Part shown: one piece after another, positions 48,501 through 58,401 of the stretch
How the letters are laid out: the number at the start of each line of letters is the position of its first letter
Numbering within the stretch: the first letter of the stretch is position 1
From: Schizochytrium sp. CCTCC M209059
Lineage: Eukaryota; Sar; Bigyra; Thraustochytrida; Thraustochytriidae
Assembly: GCA_000818945.1 (NCBI GenBank)
Contig: KN805371.1
Coordinates: forward strand, 248,001 to 312,000
DNA: 64,000 nucleotides
Direction of reading: 5' to 3'
The notes under the pieces: generated by a model
What the model was told of the DNA's origin: nothing
The model's input: only the letters and a program-made list of their open reading frames with translations
Database searches by the model: none
Program-made: the position numbers and the translations under genes

Positions 48501-48771
48501 CAAGACTTAGCGCTGTCATGACATTAACAAAGGTGCCTGCGCAGAGCATGACAAAGACCCCGAAGAATCCTGCCTCACCGACGGCCCAGCTCATGCGCAC
48601 AAAGAGAACGGCGCCAAGGATGGATGAGAGGCACGGGAAGAAGACGCCTTCGAGGGTCCCAAGACCATTTGCTCTGTACTGACTGCGACTCCGGATCCCG
48701 CGCAAACGGGCCCGCGACGCGGGACCCCGTCTCCTTGGTCCTGAGCTACCATTGTTGTGACTGCTGTTGTA

Positions 48772-48809
<38 letters not shown>

Positions 48810-48930
48810 GCCCGCTGCCGCTGCCGCTGCCGCTGGTGCTGGTGAGATTGCCGCTGTGGAAGTCGGCGTCGTTGGCGCCGGCACCAAGCAGAGGGGCCTC
48901 GTGCGAGCCAAGCGGCGTAAGCTGGTGCAT
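45394..48930 (-). CDS. SLC12-family cation-chloride cotransporter
   Basis: A 1178-residue membrane protein from the first ATG at 48930 (MHQLTPLGSHEAPLLGAGAN). An Asn/Ser-rich N-tail (about 30-55) precedes 12 predicted helices from about residue 85. These include GTLEGVFFPCLSSILGAVLF, the family start motif, and GGGAYFMISRSIGPELGVSV near 155. The segment HPKFWRPSVLFLPRYPK begins the cytosolic C-domain, as in SLC12. Linkers with Ser-rich sequence break the C-domain. The end has ELEHCAELNAMVQEHSGDKA and YVENLRVLTQGLPPVILACP, matching the conserved last motif of CCC transporters. The family couples Cl- to Na+ and/or K+ movement for volume and ionic control; SLC12A9-like members are less defined. 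The ion specificity cannot be set from sequence. Confidence 0.93.
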
Positions 48931-49515
48931 GCCCGCTCCTCCTTCCCGCGCTCCCTCCTTGCGCCGGAGTCCTCTTACTTGCTTGCTTGCTTTGCTTGGC
49001 TTGGCTTGCTTGATTGACGCACGCAACTCTCACCGACTTTTGTCGATGCATAGATGAAGCGAGCAAAAGGCGAACAAGAGGGAAGGAAGGAGGAAAGAAG
49101 ATAAGATGGGACAGCACAACTCGCCGCGGCTTTTACCGGCACGTTTTCATAGAAAAGAGCTATCGAGGCGACAACGGTGCGCGCAGGAAAAACGCACGCC
49201 TGACAAACACAAACGTCTCGTGTTTGGCGTGCCGGTCAAGGTAATCAATCGATCCATCGGCTTTAAGCATTGGCTTCAATTTCAAGCGAGTCAAAATCCA
49301 TACATGAGCTTTGCCATTATTTGTAACGAGCGAGCGACATCACACAGGTATGGATGGTGTTTTGTTGTGTGTGCTGTCGACGCAAAGAGGTTGTGGCCAA
49401 GCCAAGACATATCGTGTGTAGATCCACTGTCAGGTCGAGTCAGGAGCGCGAGAGATATCAATCACATTTGAGGCGGCCAAAGAGTAAGAGATTGCCTGCC
49501 CTCTTTGGACGTGAT
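48931..49515. other. Intergenic upstream of the SLC12 gene
   Basis: Begins with a CTTGCTTG-type repeat (48976-49014) in the SLC12 5' leader. The rest is unremarkable. A plus frame at 49106-49471 shows no domain. Confidence 0.5.
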
Positions 49516-50070
49516 TTAGGCCTTGGACATCATAGTATCGGTCTCCGAGGCAAGAGCCTCTGAGGTGTTTACGTTGGGCTGCTCGTTCAGGGGTTCGCCC
49601 TGGCGCTTGCCATTGTCGACGTCTTCGCTCGCGCGGGTGAAGAGCGCGAGGCAGATGAGCCACGCAGCAAAGGCAGCCGTAAGGATCTGAAATCCAAAGC
49701 CCCAGCCATACTTTACGCCGAAATAGTCGGCGAGGAACTCCTCGTCGCGCACGTGGACCACAACGAGACCAACTGCAGCCATTGAAGCGCCGACCACGCC
49801 GCAGTTGAGCACGGTCACGAGCACGTACACCTTGTTGATACAGCAGCACGCCAAGAAGGTGAGGCCGCTCGAGAGCACCGCGAGCGCGAGCGCCACCGCG
49901 CTGCTCTTCATGGCGGCGTCCAGCCAATCCGTCTCGATCGCATTGTCCCCCACCAGGCTCACCTCGATCCCCGAGCTCTCGAACACGATCCACACGCCGC
50001 CCAGCGCGACCGCCGCGAAGACCACGTTCAGGGCCGCCGCGCACACGGTCAGCAGCGACAAGACCCCCAT
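49516..50070 (-). CDS. Small four-helix membrane protein
   Basis: A 184-residue protein from the first ATG at 50070 (MGVLSLLTVCAAALNVVFAA). Four hydrophobic segments lie at about 1-26, 55-78, 83-105 and 128-148. A short extracellular loop separates TM1 and TM2, and a polar tail ends in MMSKA. The topology resembles claudin or tetraspan-like families but no signature motif (such as W-GLW-C-C or CCG) is clear. A poly-Gln/Arg-coded stretch just upstream (CTG repeats near 50122-50140) lacks an ATG and is treated as 5' leader. Two similar small four-helix genes lie about 4 kb downstream. Function unknown. Confidence 0.75.
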   Translation of the reverse strand: MGVLSLLTVCAAALNVVFAAVALGGVWIVFESSGIEVSLVGDNAIETDWLDAAMKSSAVALALAVLSSGLTFLACCCINKVYVLVTVLNCGVVGASMAAVGLVVVHVRDEEFLADYFGVKYGWGFGFQILTAAFAAWLICLALFTRASEDVDNGKRQGEPLNEQPNVNTSEALASETDTMMSKA

Positions 50071-51910
50071 CTCGCCTCCCGCCTCGCTCCTCTGCTCGCT
50101 CGCCGCCTCGCCTCGCCGCCGCTGCTGCTGCTGCTGCTGCTGCTCGCTGTCGAAGCGGGTCTGCCGCCGCTTCCTCGCTCGCCTCGTCCTGCACGTGTGC
50201 GCCTTGCTTCCTGACACGGCTGCCACGAAGGCGGCGCCTGGAGGGTGCGAGGCACTAGATTCCGCGCCGGGCGGGCGTCAGGGACTCGCACTCGAAGCGA
50301 AACGAGGCGAACGAAGCACGCGACGCGCGAGGAGGGAGGAGGTGTCCGTGCGGCAAGATTCGATCCCTCGAGCGACCACCGACCCGACCAGTCAATCGAA
50401 GAGTCACTCCATTACCGCCGGGATGCCTGGATGCACGTACGTACGTATACGTATGTAAGCAAGTACGAAGACGCTGCAGCGACGTGACGAGCTCCGCGTC
50501 GCGTCTCGGTCGATGAAGAGCCGCGGGTCTGTTCTGTCAGTGTCTACGTACAAGGCCACGCCAGCCGGCCAGTCTGCAACTTCGCGGATCTCGGGCCCGG
50601 CTGCACGGACGAGGATTGAACGAGTGGGCGGCCGTGGTGGGTGAGCGAGCGAAGCGACGCGCGCTGCATCGAACGAATCTTGGGGTGGGTGTGTCTGGGC
50701 GGCGCCCTGGCGCTGGCTCTGGCTCTGGCCCTGGCCGGATTGACAGTGAGTACAGCAGAGGCTGGAGTGGACATGGCTCTTGGAACGGATGGTTGGTTGC
50801 CCGTGAGCGAGTGTTACTTTAGATGGAAGCCACTTGGGAAGGAGCATGCATCTCCAGGTCGCGGTGCTGACGCGAAGCAGACGAAGACGTGAAGTTCCCA
50901 AGAAACCAAGACTTTCCCCTCAGATGTTTCCATCGCGCGAGATGTTCTTCCGCTGCTCAGTGCAGACAAACGCTGTGTAGCAAACTAACGCAGACCTGTA
51001 CGTATACGCACTCAGGCTGCCAATGCCATGGGGCGATCAGTGGGCTGGCACTATGCTGCGTGCCTTGATTCACAGAAACCCTTGAGCTGGGGGTTTCTGA
51101 GTATTGATTGACGATTGCACAGCATGTCATCCTTGGGGCTAGAACGTCCGCCTTGTCAAGAACTAGGTATAGTAACATTGTGGCTGTAGTCTTCGTCTAC
51201 ACATTCTGATGTCATGAGCAAGACTTTCCTTGACGTTGTTGGGTTCATAATTCAGGATGATGTCAAAGCGTCACTCTTCTTTCATGGTCTCGCCAGCGCT
51301 TGCTGTCTCTGTATACGTGCGATGAATGGAGGCCTGCAGGCACAAGACTTTCTCGCCGGTGTTGTGCTAAGACGAATCACTAACATCTTTTCATTGCTGA
51401 TTTCTTCCATCCCCATGATGCGGTGAATACCTTGATCTGGCATACATCAATGTAATTGCTGCTCTCACAGTCGTCGAGCGAGAGAATAAGTACCACATTA
51501 ACGTAAGATAGTTGGCTTTGTACTTGAAGCCTCGCTTCGCATGAAACACAATCAAGCTGCTTTTGTCGCTACTTTGTCAGACTTGGTCTCTCTTGATTGT
51601 CTCGTTGTGAGACCAAACGGATGAGGTAGGAGCCAGCTCTTCATGCGCTCAGAGATCGGGTTCGAGAGAGATCTTTGAATAATGTTTTCTTCAAGTAAAA
51701 GCCAGACACCTTCGACTAGGTTCGTCACGGACCCAAGACCGAGGCGCCAGGCGGTGATTTTCTTCAGCAACGGAAAGAGGCCCAATCAGTTCAAGGTTCC
51801 CTCTTCTTTTGCTAGCCTAGCCCCATCGGTGTCTCCGAGTCTCGGCTCATCAGAAAAGGCCAAAAAAAAAAAGTCTTATTTGTTGATTTGTACTACGAAA
51901 AATTACGGAC
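50071..51910. other. Divergent intergenic region, 1.8 kb
   Basis: GC-rich near the four-helix gene, AT-richer after 50940. Small frames at 50641-50892 (a hydrophobic LALALALALAG run) and 51214-51426 lack support. An ACGT dyad repeat (CGTACGTACGTATACGTATG) is at 50436-50455. No RNA gene is seen. Confidence 0.45.
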
Positions 51911-53284
51911 ATGAGCCATCCAGACAGACTCTCACACAAGCGAATCGGGCCGCTCACGATGCTGGCAGCGGCGCAGGGCAGAACGTGGATGCCCTTTTGC
52001 TCGCGCTCGCGCACATGGTCGTTCAGAGCGCTGTCAGCCACTTTCCTAGTAGCGGCGCTGGTGCTCGCCGCGACGGTCTTGGAGATTGAAGTCGCTAACG
52101 TGGCCGTGCTCGCGTCTTCAGGGGAGATTGTGGTGAGTGCGCTTGGGGCGCGGCCCAACACGCTCTTCACCTCCACGCAGAGAGAACTATTAGACCTGCA
52201 CTGGCACACCTCGTCCACTCGGACGAGAGCCCTTGTCAAATATCAGCTCGAGCGACGTGAGCATGATGCGGCTCGCGACTGGGCTTCCGAGTCAAAGGTT
52301 TCTCTTGTAGTATGGAGCCAGGCAACACCCGTCTGGTTTGGGGACGTGCATAAAGGACATACGAATCCTAGCTGCAGAATACCTTGCGAGGTCTCCTTCG
52401 ATCGCGATCAAGCCACAACTGCCGATGCACTTGTAATGATGCTTGATCGACCCGAGTCACCTCTTCCTTCGAATCACCCTCCATGGATTGGAATTACCTG
52501 GGAGAACCTTATGGGTCACCGGCGATACAAGTCCTTTGGCTCTAAACTACGCCCTTCGACTAGTGTCGAGGCGCAATTAGACGCAAGTTTGATTCGGGGT
52601 TTGCGTCCAGATCTCCTTGTATCCCACGAGCTCGACGCCGACATTCCCTTCCCGTACCCTCACATTCGGACTTTCGTGGAGCGATTCAAGACACAAGACC
52701 GAGTGAATGTATCTGCGCGCGTTCGGAATCAGCGGCGTGGAATCTATGTGCTCATTTCAAACGGGGAGGCGCATATCCTCCCTGACCGCCTCAAGCTACT
52801 CAAGGGCGTGCAACGCGCAGGTTTTCCCGTGGCGTCTTATGGAAAAGCCATGCTTGACCCTGATCTGCGGCAAGAGTTTCTCAAGCTAGACGATGCGGAA
52901 AATCGCGAGGGTGCGGGCCTCGAATTACAAGGCTCATACCTCTTTAGCAATGCGATTGAAAACTCCTTTGGTGTGGACTATGTCACTGAAAAGCTCTATT
53001 TGGCGCTTACTGCGGGTGCAGTGCCACTGTATTTGGGGGCGCCAAATATTGTTGACTTTCTCCCGGACAGAGACGCGGTCATTCACGTCAACGACTTCGA
53101 GACACCAGCTGATTTGGCTCGCTACCTTGATCAGCTCAGTGGAGATCTTGATTTGCTTATCGATCGCCATCATGCCTGGCGTTTCCGCGAGAAACTTCCG
53201 CAGTTGCTCACGGACATTAGTCTTCTCGTCCCCTCGTCTCTCACTTGCGCCCTCTGCGAGGCAGCAGCAGACCTCCGCTCATGA
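51911..53284 (+). CDS. GT10 alpha-1,3/4-fucosyltransferase-like type II Golgi enzyme
   Basis: A 457-residue protein. A short cytosolic tail is followed by one membrane helix near 37-58 (LSATFLVAALVLAATVLEI), the usual Golgi type II layout. The donor-binding half carries the GT10 signature: YLFSNAIENSFGVDYVTEKL near 342-361, then YLALTAGAVPLYLGAPNIVD and the acidic strand AVIHVNDFETPADLARYL. Upstream, WIGITWENLMGHRRYKSF and LVSHELDADIPFPYP fit the acceptor half. GT10 enzymes transfer fucose from GDP-fucose to GlcNAc in glycans; the acceptor here is unknown. The next ATG (MLAAAQ, residue 17) could also start it, keeping the anchor. Confidence 0.9.
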   Translation: MSHPDRLSHKRIGPLTMLAAAQGRTWMPFCSRSRTWSFRALSATFLVAALVLAATVLEIEVANVAVLASSGEIVVSALGARPNTLFTSTQRELLDLHWHTSSTRTRALVKYQLERREHDAARDWASESKVSLVVWSQATPVWFGDVHKGHTNPSCRIPCEVSFDRDQATTADALVMMLDRPESPLPSNHPPWIGITWENLMGHRRYKSFGSKLRPSTSVEAQLDASLIRGLRPDLLVSHELDADIPFPYPHIRTFVERFKTQDRVNVSARVRNQRRGIYVLISNGEAHILPDRLKLLKGVQRAGFPVASYGKAMLDPDLRQEFLKLDDAENREGAGLELQGSYLFSNAIENSFGVDYVTEKLYLALTAGAVPLYLGAPNIVDFLPDRDAVIHVNDFETPADLARYLDQLSGDLDLLIDRHHAWRFREKLPQLLTDISLLVPSSLTCALCEAAADLRS

Positions 53285-53652
53285 TCCTTTCTCTCTCTTC
53301 CTCTCTCTTCCTCTCAAAACTACAGTCGTCGTGCATATGTACAACGGCACACTTGCATTTGTCACGGCAATCGACTTACGAGGTCAAAAGAGCGCGATTT
53401 AGAGGAAGAACAATTGTTGACTCAATCATTACAAAAAACGATTGGCGATTTAAATTAAATTTATCGGCTAAAAGAGACGATTCGATGAAGTGTTTTCCAA
53501 GCTGCATCTCGTTGTGCGCTCATGATATTCTGCTCAAACCGTTCTCGATCTTTGGAGTGATCAAAAGTTCAAGTGCATGTCGTCACGATTATCTAGTTTT
53601 TTATTTTGAAAAAAGAAAGAGCCTTCGTTGTGTGAAGTTGCAATGCAGGCGC
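53285..53652. other. Convergent intergenic, no feature seen
   Basis: AT-rich 3' flanks of the GT10 and four-helix genes, with a CTCTCTTC repeat at 53291-53317. Confidence 0.6.
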
Positions 53653-54153
53653 TCATGGCTCCTTGCGATAATCATCCTCGACCTCTGACGTGTAAGAAGC
53701 CCCAACGCCGTACGTTCCTGCATTGTACCGTGCATCTGGAGTTGCCAATCGGGTGAAGAACATGGCAATCATGGAAGTCATCAGCGTCGCGACGGTCAAG
53801 GCAAAGCCAATTCCAAAGGGCTTGTGGGTGAGTTTATGACAAGTAGAGTTGAAAAGCGAGATTGCAATTGCAGAGAATAAAAAAACCAAGGCTTGAGCAA
53901 AAATTGTAAGCTGCCAGCCAAGCCTCTTGTTCTTATGGAAGCTGTAGACTGAAATAATTGTGGCGAAACAGCATGAAACAAACATGAGCACAACCAAGAC
54001 CTTTGCAGCTCCAAGGCGACCGTCGGCAACCGCGATTTGCCATAACGAAAACGAGTGCTCATCGATATTCACCCACTTCGTCATCATGGCCAACACCGAG
54101 AAGATAAAGAGCAGCAGATTGAGGCAAAGCGCTACCAGAGCGGCGTCCATCAT
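53653..54153 (-). CDS. Small four-helix membrane protein, divergent partner
   Basis: A 166-residue protein from the ATG at 54153 (MMDAALVALCLNLLLFIFSV). Four hydrophobic segments lie at about 3-24, 45-66, 78-98 and 113-134. The loop between TM1 and TM2 contains KWVNIDEHSFSLWQIAVADG, and the tail is Tyr/Gly-rich and acidic (ARYNAGTYGVGASYTSEVED). The layout is claudin or EMP-like. It is transcribed divergently from another four-helix gene 369 bases away, suggesting shared regulation. No family name can be given. Confidence 0.78.
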   Translation of the reverse strand: MMDAALVALCLNLLLFIFSVLAMMTKWVNIDEHSFSLWQIAVADGRLGAAKVLVVLMFVSCCFATIISVYSFHKNKRLGWQLTIFAQALVFLFSAIAISLFNSTCHKLTHKPFGIGFALTVATLMTSMIAMFFTRLATPDARYNAGTYGVGASYTSEVEDDYRKEP

Positions 54154-54522
54154 TCCTTCTCTTTTGTACACGTGCCTGGTCTCCGTGTCTCGGAAGGGTT
54201 TCGCTGCGCTTTTGATGGAGTTGTTCGCTGACGCGAGGTCTTTGCCAACTAGGATGGGCCAACGCCCAGCGCGAGCGACACCACGCAGGCTTTGCAGCGC
54301 GTCGTACCCCACGCCTCGCTATTTCTGGGCAGGCGGCACGCTTGCCTGCCCGCCCGCCTGCCTAGGCCGCCAATGGAGGACTGCAGTTGCTGGTCGATCT
54401 TCTGTCAAGTGGCGGATTGATGCTCGTTCTCTGACATAAGTAGTAGGGCCTGGAAGGTTGGATCTCTTCTTCTCTTCACCTTGTCAAAGAAGTGAAGAGG
54501 GCTCACATACATACTCGCAACG
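54154..54522. promoter_or_regulatory. Shared promoter region of two divergent four-helix genes
   Basis: A 369-base gap. It includes a CTGCCCGCCCGCCTGCC stretch (54345-54361) and GTCAAGTGG. No specific factor site is assigned. The bidirectional role is inferred from gene orientation only. Confidence 0.4.
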
Positions 54523-55107
54523 ATGGCGCGGAGGGTCGCCGCGGCGGCCGTGGCCAGCGTCGTGGCGGGTCTGGCCGTTCTCTCCGTCACGGTGGGCCCT
54601 TGGCTCGAGCGTCCGGGCAGCGACAGCCAGCCGGAGGCCAGTTGGCACGTGCTGCAAGGCAGCAGAAGCAGCGATGGAAAGACAGCAGCGCACGCGAGCG
54701 CTGCGAGAGTAACCAAAGCCTTCACGCTCGTGTATCTCGTGGCAGCCCTGGTCGCCTTTGCTCTCGCGATTGTCGCGCTTGTTTTTACGCTGAGAGTCTC
54801 CAAAATGAATGCCACTCTACACACAATCGTAGGGTGCGCTGCTGTGGTTGCAGTCTCAATAGCCAAGGCTTCCGTGGAGGACCCTGGCGCCCGCGTTGCC
54901 CAGGGCTGGCGAATGGCTGTTTGCACAAGTATCATTGCCTTTATCGCTGCGTGCTTCGACATCAGTTTTGCAGGGTCTTCTGATCGAAGTTACCTGCACC
55001 AGCAGGCCAACTATCAGGGTGCCTACGGCGCAGGAGTTCCCGTGCGACTTTCAAAGCCAGACACAGGCGTCAAGGACGCCAAATTACCCCTCGCATCCGA
55101 ATCATAG
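54523..55107 (+). CDS. Small four-helix membrane protein, plus-strand partner
   Basis: A 194-residue protein (MARRVAAAAVASVVAGLAVL). Hydrophobic segments lie at about 4-26, 67-90, 100-114 and 130-148. A long first loop (30-63) contains the polar WLERPGSDSQPEASW motif. The tail is Tyr/Gly-rich (QANYQGAYGAGVP), resembling that of the divergent partner (YNAGTYGVGASY). Similar topology and tail suggest an old duplicated, divergent pair. Function unknown. Confidence 0.78.
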   Translation: MARRVAAAAVASVVAGLAVLSVTVGPWLERPGSDSQPEASWHVLQGSRSSDGKTAAHASAARVTKAFTLVYLVAALVAFALAIVALVFTLRVSKMNATLHTIVGCAAVVAVSIAKASVEDPGARVAQGWRMAVCTSIIAFIAACFDISFAGSSDRSYLHQQANYQGAYGAGVPVRLSKPDTGVKDAKLPLASES

Positions 55108-55187
55108 TAGACCTCAAAGTTCTCTTGCTGGCAGAGGAGCGGCCTATTTATCTGTCGATACGTCGGATCATACATGTTTTTATCCTT

Positions 55188-56417
55188 TTATGCTCTTGTC
55201 TTTGCCCCTTTTCCATTCATGCCTCGAAAACTGTCGATTGGATTGGATTTCATAAAATTTTGCACGTCCACGTCGGACTGGCGTGCCAGTGCATCTAAAA
55301 ACCGCCAAAGTGCGCCGCCTTCACCAAAGTCCTCATCCTCATCTTCGTCGGCATTTTCCTGAGATGGATCGAATGTCGTCACACGCACGGCATTCTCCGC
55401 GTTAAGAGCAGTCTTGGACTCTTCGTTGTCTAGAATGAGTGTATTAGCCGACGTGTAAACGTTCTCATATTTGGGGTTTAGCCAGATTCGTTCGAGCGGT
55501 TTAACAAAATTGGGCGTGTTGCGATCGGTACGACCTTTGCGTCCGCATGCGGTCTGATCCAGGACCATGACGCAATCGTGCTGCAAATCAAACTTTGGAG
55601 CTGCAAATATGTGCTTGGCCACACCCTGTGCCACGGGTGCCGATGCAGAGGTCCACAAAGCGAGTTCGTACCCACGTTTGTGTCGCGCCCAGTGCAAGAG
55701 CTCGCGCATGTGCGGACGATCGTACACATGGAATCCAAGCGGGTCCCGGTAGTTTTCGGCGAGACCAGCGATTCTTGCTCGACTTCTTGCCACTAATACT
55801 CCATTTACGTCGAGGACGAGCAGGCGAGTGGGCCAGCTGCGCTCTTCGTCACCTTCTTGGTCGAGGAAATTGAGGTTCAGCTTCTTCTTTTTCTTTTTCT
55901 TCTTCTTCTTTTTCTCCTTCTTTTCTGCGTTCTCATTTCCCTGCTCTTTGTCTGCTATTTCCCTCTTCTTCTCGTCGCCGGACTTGCTGTCTTCCTTTTC
56001 TGTCCTGGCATCCTTTTTCGCTTGTTCATCTTGATTTCTTGAAGCTGCGTTGATCGATTCCGATTCCTTTCGCGTCTCTTCCCTTTTAGCAGATACTTGC
56101 CCATCTGATGAATCGCGACATAGGTCCTGTTTCTTTTCTGCATCTGGTTTTACGCTTGTGGGATGGGTTGGATTCGCGGCTTCGACGCTTTTCTTCTCCT
56201 CATGAGACCTTGAGGATATACCTCTTCTTGCTGGGCCGGTCCTTTGCCTTTTCGGCGTAATCTCTCCTTTATCCTCGCGTAGCGCACCATCAGCACCAGC
56301 GTCGACGAATGTGTCCTCATCCTCATCTCTTGCGCGTTTCTGTTTAGTCTCCGTAGCACTTGTCAAAGTCGTAGTCGTGGAAGAAGAGGAGAAGGACGCC
56401 GACGAAGTGTTGCCCAT
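55188..56417 (-). CDS. FCP1/NIF-type HAD phosphatase domain protein with a myristoylation motif
   Basis: A 409-residue protein from the ATG at 56417. The start MGNTSSASFSS fits an N-myristoylation site (Gly2, Ser6). Residues 10-195 are Ser/Lys/Glu-rich and disordered, ending in a KKKKKKKKKKL run. The HAD domain begins at LLVLDVNGVLV near 205: the first Asp is present but the usual second Asp (DxDxT) is Asn-Gly. It continues with FHVYDRPHMRELLHWARHKR, YELALWTSAS near 255 (motif II) and TLILDNEESK near 335 (motif IV Asp). The DxNG variant occurs in a recognised subset of this family; whether it dephosphorylates is uncertain. Only 80 bases separate its stop from the convergent four-helix gene. 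Confidence 0.85.
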   Translation of the reverse strand: MGNTSSASFSSSSTTTTLTSATETKQKRARDEDEDTFVDAGADGALREDKGEITPKRQRTGPARRGISSRSHEEKKSVEAANPTHPTSVKPDAEKKQDLCRDSSDGQVSAKREETRKESESINAASRNQDEQAKKDARTEKEDSKSGDEKKREIADKEQGNENAEKKEKKKKKKKKKKKLNLNFLDQEGDEERSWPTRLLVLDVNGVLVARSRARIAGLAENYRDPLGFHVYDRPHMRELLHWARHKRGYELALWTSASAPVAQGVAKHIFAAPKFDLQHDCVMVLDQTACGRKGRTDRNTPNFVKPLERIWLNPKYENVYTSANTLILDNEESKTALNAENAVRVTTFDPSQENADEDEDEDFGEGGALWRFLDALARQSDVDVQNFMKSNPIDSFRGMNGKGAKTRA

Positions 56418-56763
56418 GGCGAGATACACAAAGACTTCACGACAGCGCCGCGCAGGTTAGGGCCACTGTCTGCACTTTTTACGCTTGAGCACGCACGCCT
56501 TTTCCCTTACGCCCAAACCGCTTCGAGCAGCGGCGGCCTCGGACGCGCACGTGCGATCGCGGTGGTTTTTCGCTTTGAATCTTTTTGTTGATGGCGCTTC
56601 AACCACCAACTGGAATCTGCAGAACCCATTTTCGCCTCCTGGCGCCCTCGTGGGTTCCAACGGATCGTCGGGCGTAAGTACTTTATAGGCAGGCAGGCAG
56701 GCAGGCAGGCAGCCAGGCAGGCAGGCAGGCATTCTAGGCCAAACTTCTTGCGTGGTGCTGACG
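56418..56763. other. Divergent intergenic region with a GGCA repeat
   Basis: Lies between the FCP1-like (-) and unrecognised (+) genes. The (GGCA)n tract is next to the plus-strand start. No other feature is recognised. Confidence 0.6.
56688..56731. repeat. (GGCA)n microsatellite 32 bp before a start codon
   Basis: About eleven GGCA units with one AGCC interruption. It lies in the 5' leader of the gene starting at 56764. Confidence 0.9.
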
Positions 56764-58401
56764 ATGGCGCAGCGCCGCGTCGCGCTTGTGAGGCCCCGCC
56801 AGACATTCGAGCGGTGGACCTTCGACGAGAACGCCTCGGGCAACTGCATTAATATTATTGGGTGGCTCCACGAAGGCGGCGTCAACGGAGCGCGACTGCA
56901 ACGAAGTTTCAACGTGCCCAACACGCTCATTTTCCACCAAGGGTCAATTGCGGCCTGGTTCTTTAGCTCGAAGAAAAATGGCGCCTTGCTTTGTAAGCAC
57001 CGAAGCCACCTCAATGTTGACAATGTACTCCATAGCTTTCGCTCTGCCCTCAAGAAACGCTCTGGCTTGCGCTCCAGTAGTAAAATTGCACTTCTCTTCC
57101 GTGGACCCAATGAACCACTTCGATACCTAAGCATGGGAGAGCTCCACATTTACTTGGAGCACAAATCAGTCAGTGACTACCAAAGTGTCGCCTCCATCGT
57201 GCAGTTGGCTGACGATCCCGCTGAAGAATGCGACATTCTCAAGGTCTCCTGGATCAATGGTCACTGCTTGGTCGAGGCAAGGACATTATCTGAACTCGCC
57301 ATACAGACCAGTGATGCGCACATCGAAACCCGTATGCGTCCTCTGGACTCTTTTGTGAATGAATGCAATCCAATACACAGCATGAACTATAAGTTGGCGT
57401 ATCGCGACGTTGACGAGACATGGGTCGGGGCTAAATTGCGTGAACGCTTGCGCATACTCATGACGTCCTTTGTTCGACACATTGAAGGGATACAGCCCCG
57501 AAACATTAAGCGGCTCGTTTGCATGTTTCGACTTGGTCCTCAGAATCAACTAAGCTACCTCTTCCCTCTATCACTCGAGACAACAAGTCTCGAACCTTCG
57601 CGCGAACTTATTGAGGCTGTGGCCACAACAGAATATCAACCAAAATGGGCTACACATCGGCTTGCGGTTCGCAAGCCAATATCCGAGCAAATGTTCGAGT
57701 CTGTGAATGCAATGCGTCAGGGCGACGCTGATAGCGATTCTGGAGACGAAGAGCAAAGGGAGTCAGACAGAGACGAAGACAGCCGTACTGGCACGCTTCC
57801 ATGTCTTGTGCAAAACCAGAGCGCCGGGTCTTTGCCTACTGTGCAAAAGACCGGTAAGTCGCAACGTGCTAAGGATTCTGCCGCACCTGCAAGTAAAACT
57901 TCTGCAAAACCCGGCAAAGATGCCATAATGAGAGAACCTCGAAGAGCTGAGCGGAATAACAAGGCAAAGCAACGTCACTGTCCTCGTCCTCCTAGCGACC
58001 CTCGGCCATCGCGAGGCTTTCATAATCCAGTGCGAAAGCTGCTTCGAGCGTATGGGTCTTCTAGCTCGGCACGACGCCTCGAGTCTTGGCTCAAGCGAAA
58101 GCAAGAGCGCTCGAAGCGACTTGAAAGATATCATGCAAGTGGCGTTGGGCACCGCGCGTTTCTTGAAAAGTTGCATAGCAAACTCAAGTCTGATCTCAAA
58201 CGGCAAATGATCTGCGCCATGGCTGAACGTGCAGCTCGCGACATTTTCAAGGAAGCTTGCTCGCATGTATTGGCTAAGCGATCAAGTCAACGCCATGTCT
58301 TGCAGGTCCCGAATCTTACGGCTGAAGAGCAAGATGCACTTGAAAGTGCTCTTCTCGGCGTCGACAGTGCGACGATGAGGTGCCTGGCCTTGCAGCTGTA
58401 A
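56764..58401 (+). CDS. Unrecognised conserved-looking protein
   Basis: A 545-residue protein from the ATG at 56764 (MAQRRVALVRPRQTFERWTF). The first 310 residues look folded, with regular hydrophobic spacing, for example GNCINIIGWLHEGGVNGARL, SKIALLFRGPNEPLRYLSMG and NIKRLVCMFRLGPQNQLSYL. Then come an acidic patch (DADSDSGDEEQRESDRDED, near 325-345), a Lys/Arg-rich disordered linker (350-420) and a basic helical C-terminal region (LESWLKRKQERSKRLERYH ... FLEKLHSKLKSDLKRQMI, 440-545). I do not recognise a domain. The basic linker hints at nucleic-acid or nuclear association, which is inference. Confidence 0.75.
   Translation: MAQRRVALVRPRQTFERWTFDENASGNCINIIGWLHEGGVNGARLQRSFNVPNTLIFHQGSIAAWFFSSKKNGALLCKHRSHLNVDNVLHSFRSALKKRSGLRSSSKIALLFRGPNEPLRYLSMGELHIYLEHKSVSDYQSVASIVQLADDPAEECDILKVSWINGHCLVEARTLSELAIQTSDAHIETRMRPLDSFVNECNPIHSMNYKLAYRDVDETWVGAKLRERLRILMTSFVRHIEGIQPRNIKRLVCMFRLGPQNQLSYLFPLSLETTSLEPSRELIEAVATTEYQPKWATHRLAVRKPISEQMFESVNAMRQGDADSDSGDEEQRESDRDEDSRTGTLPCLVQNQSAGSLPTVQKTGKSQRAKDSAAPASKTSAKPGKDAIMREPRRAERNNKAKQRHCPRPPSDPRPSRGFHNPVRKLLRAYGSSSSARRLESWLKRKQERSKRLERYHASGVGHRAFLEKLHSKLKSDLKRQMICAMAERAARDIFKEACSHVLAKRSSQRHVLQVPNLTAEEQDALESALLGVDSATMRCLALQL

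Noticed and set aside
50641..50892. Small hydrophobic frame with an LALALALA run
   Set aside because: No ATG at its start and the hydrophobic run comes from a CTGGCT repeat.
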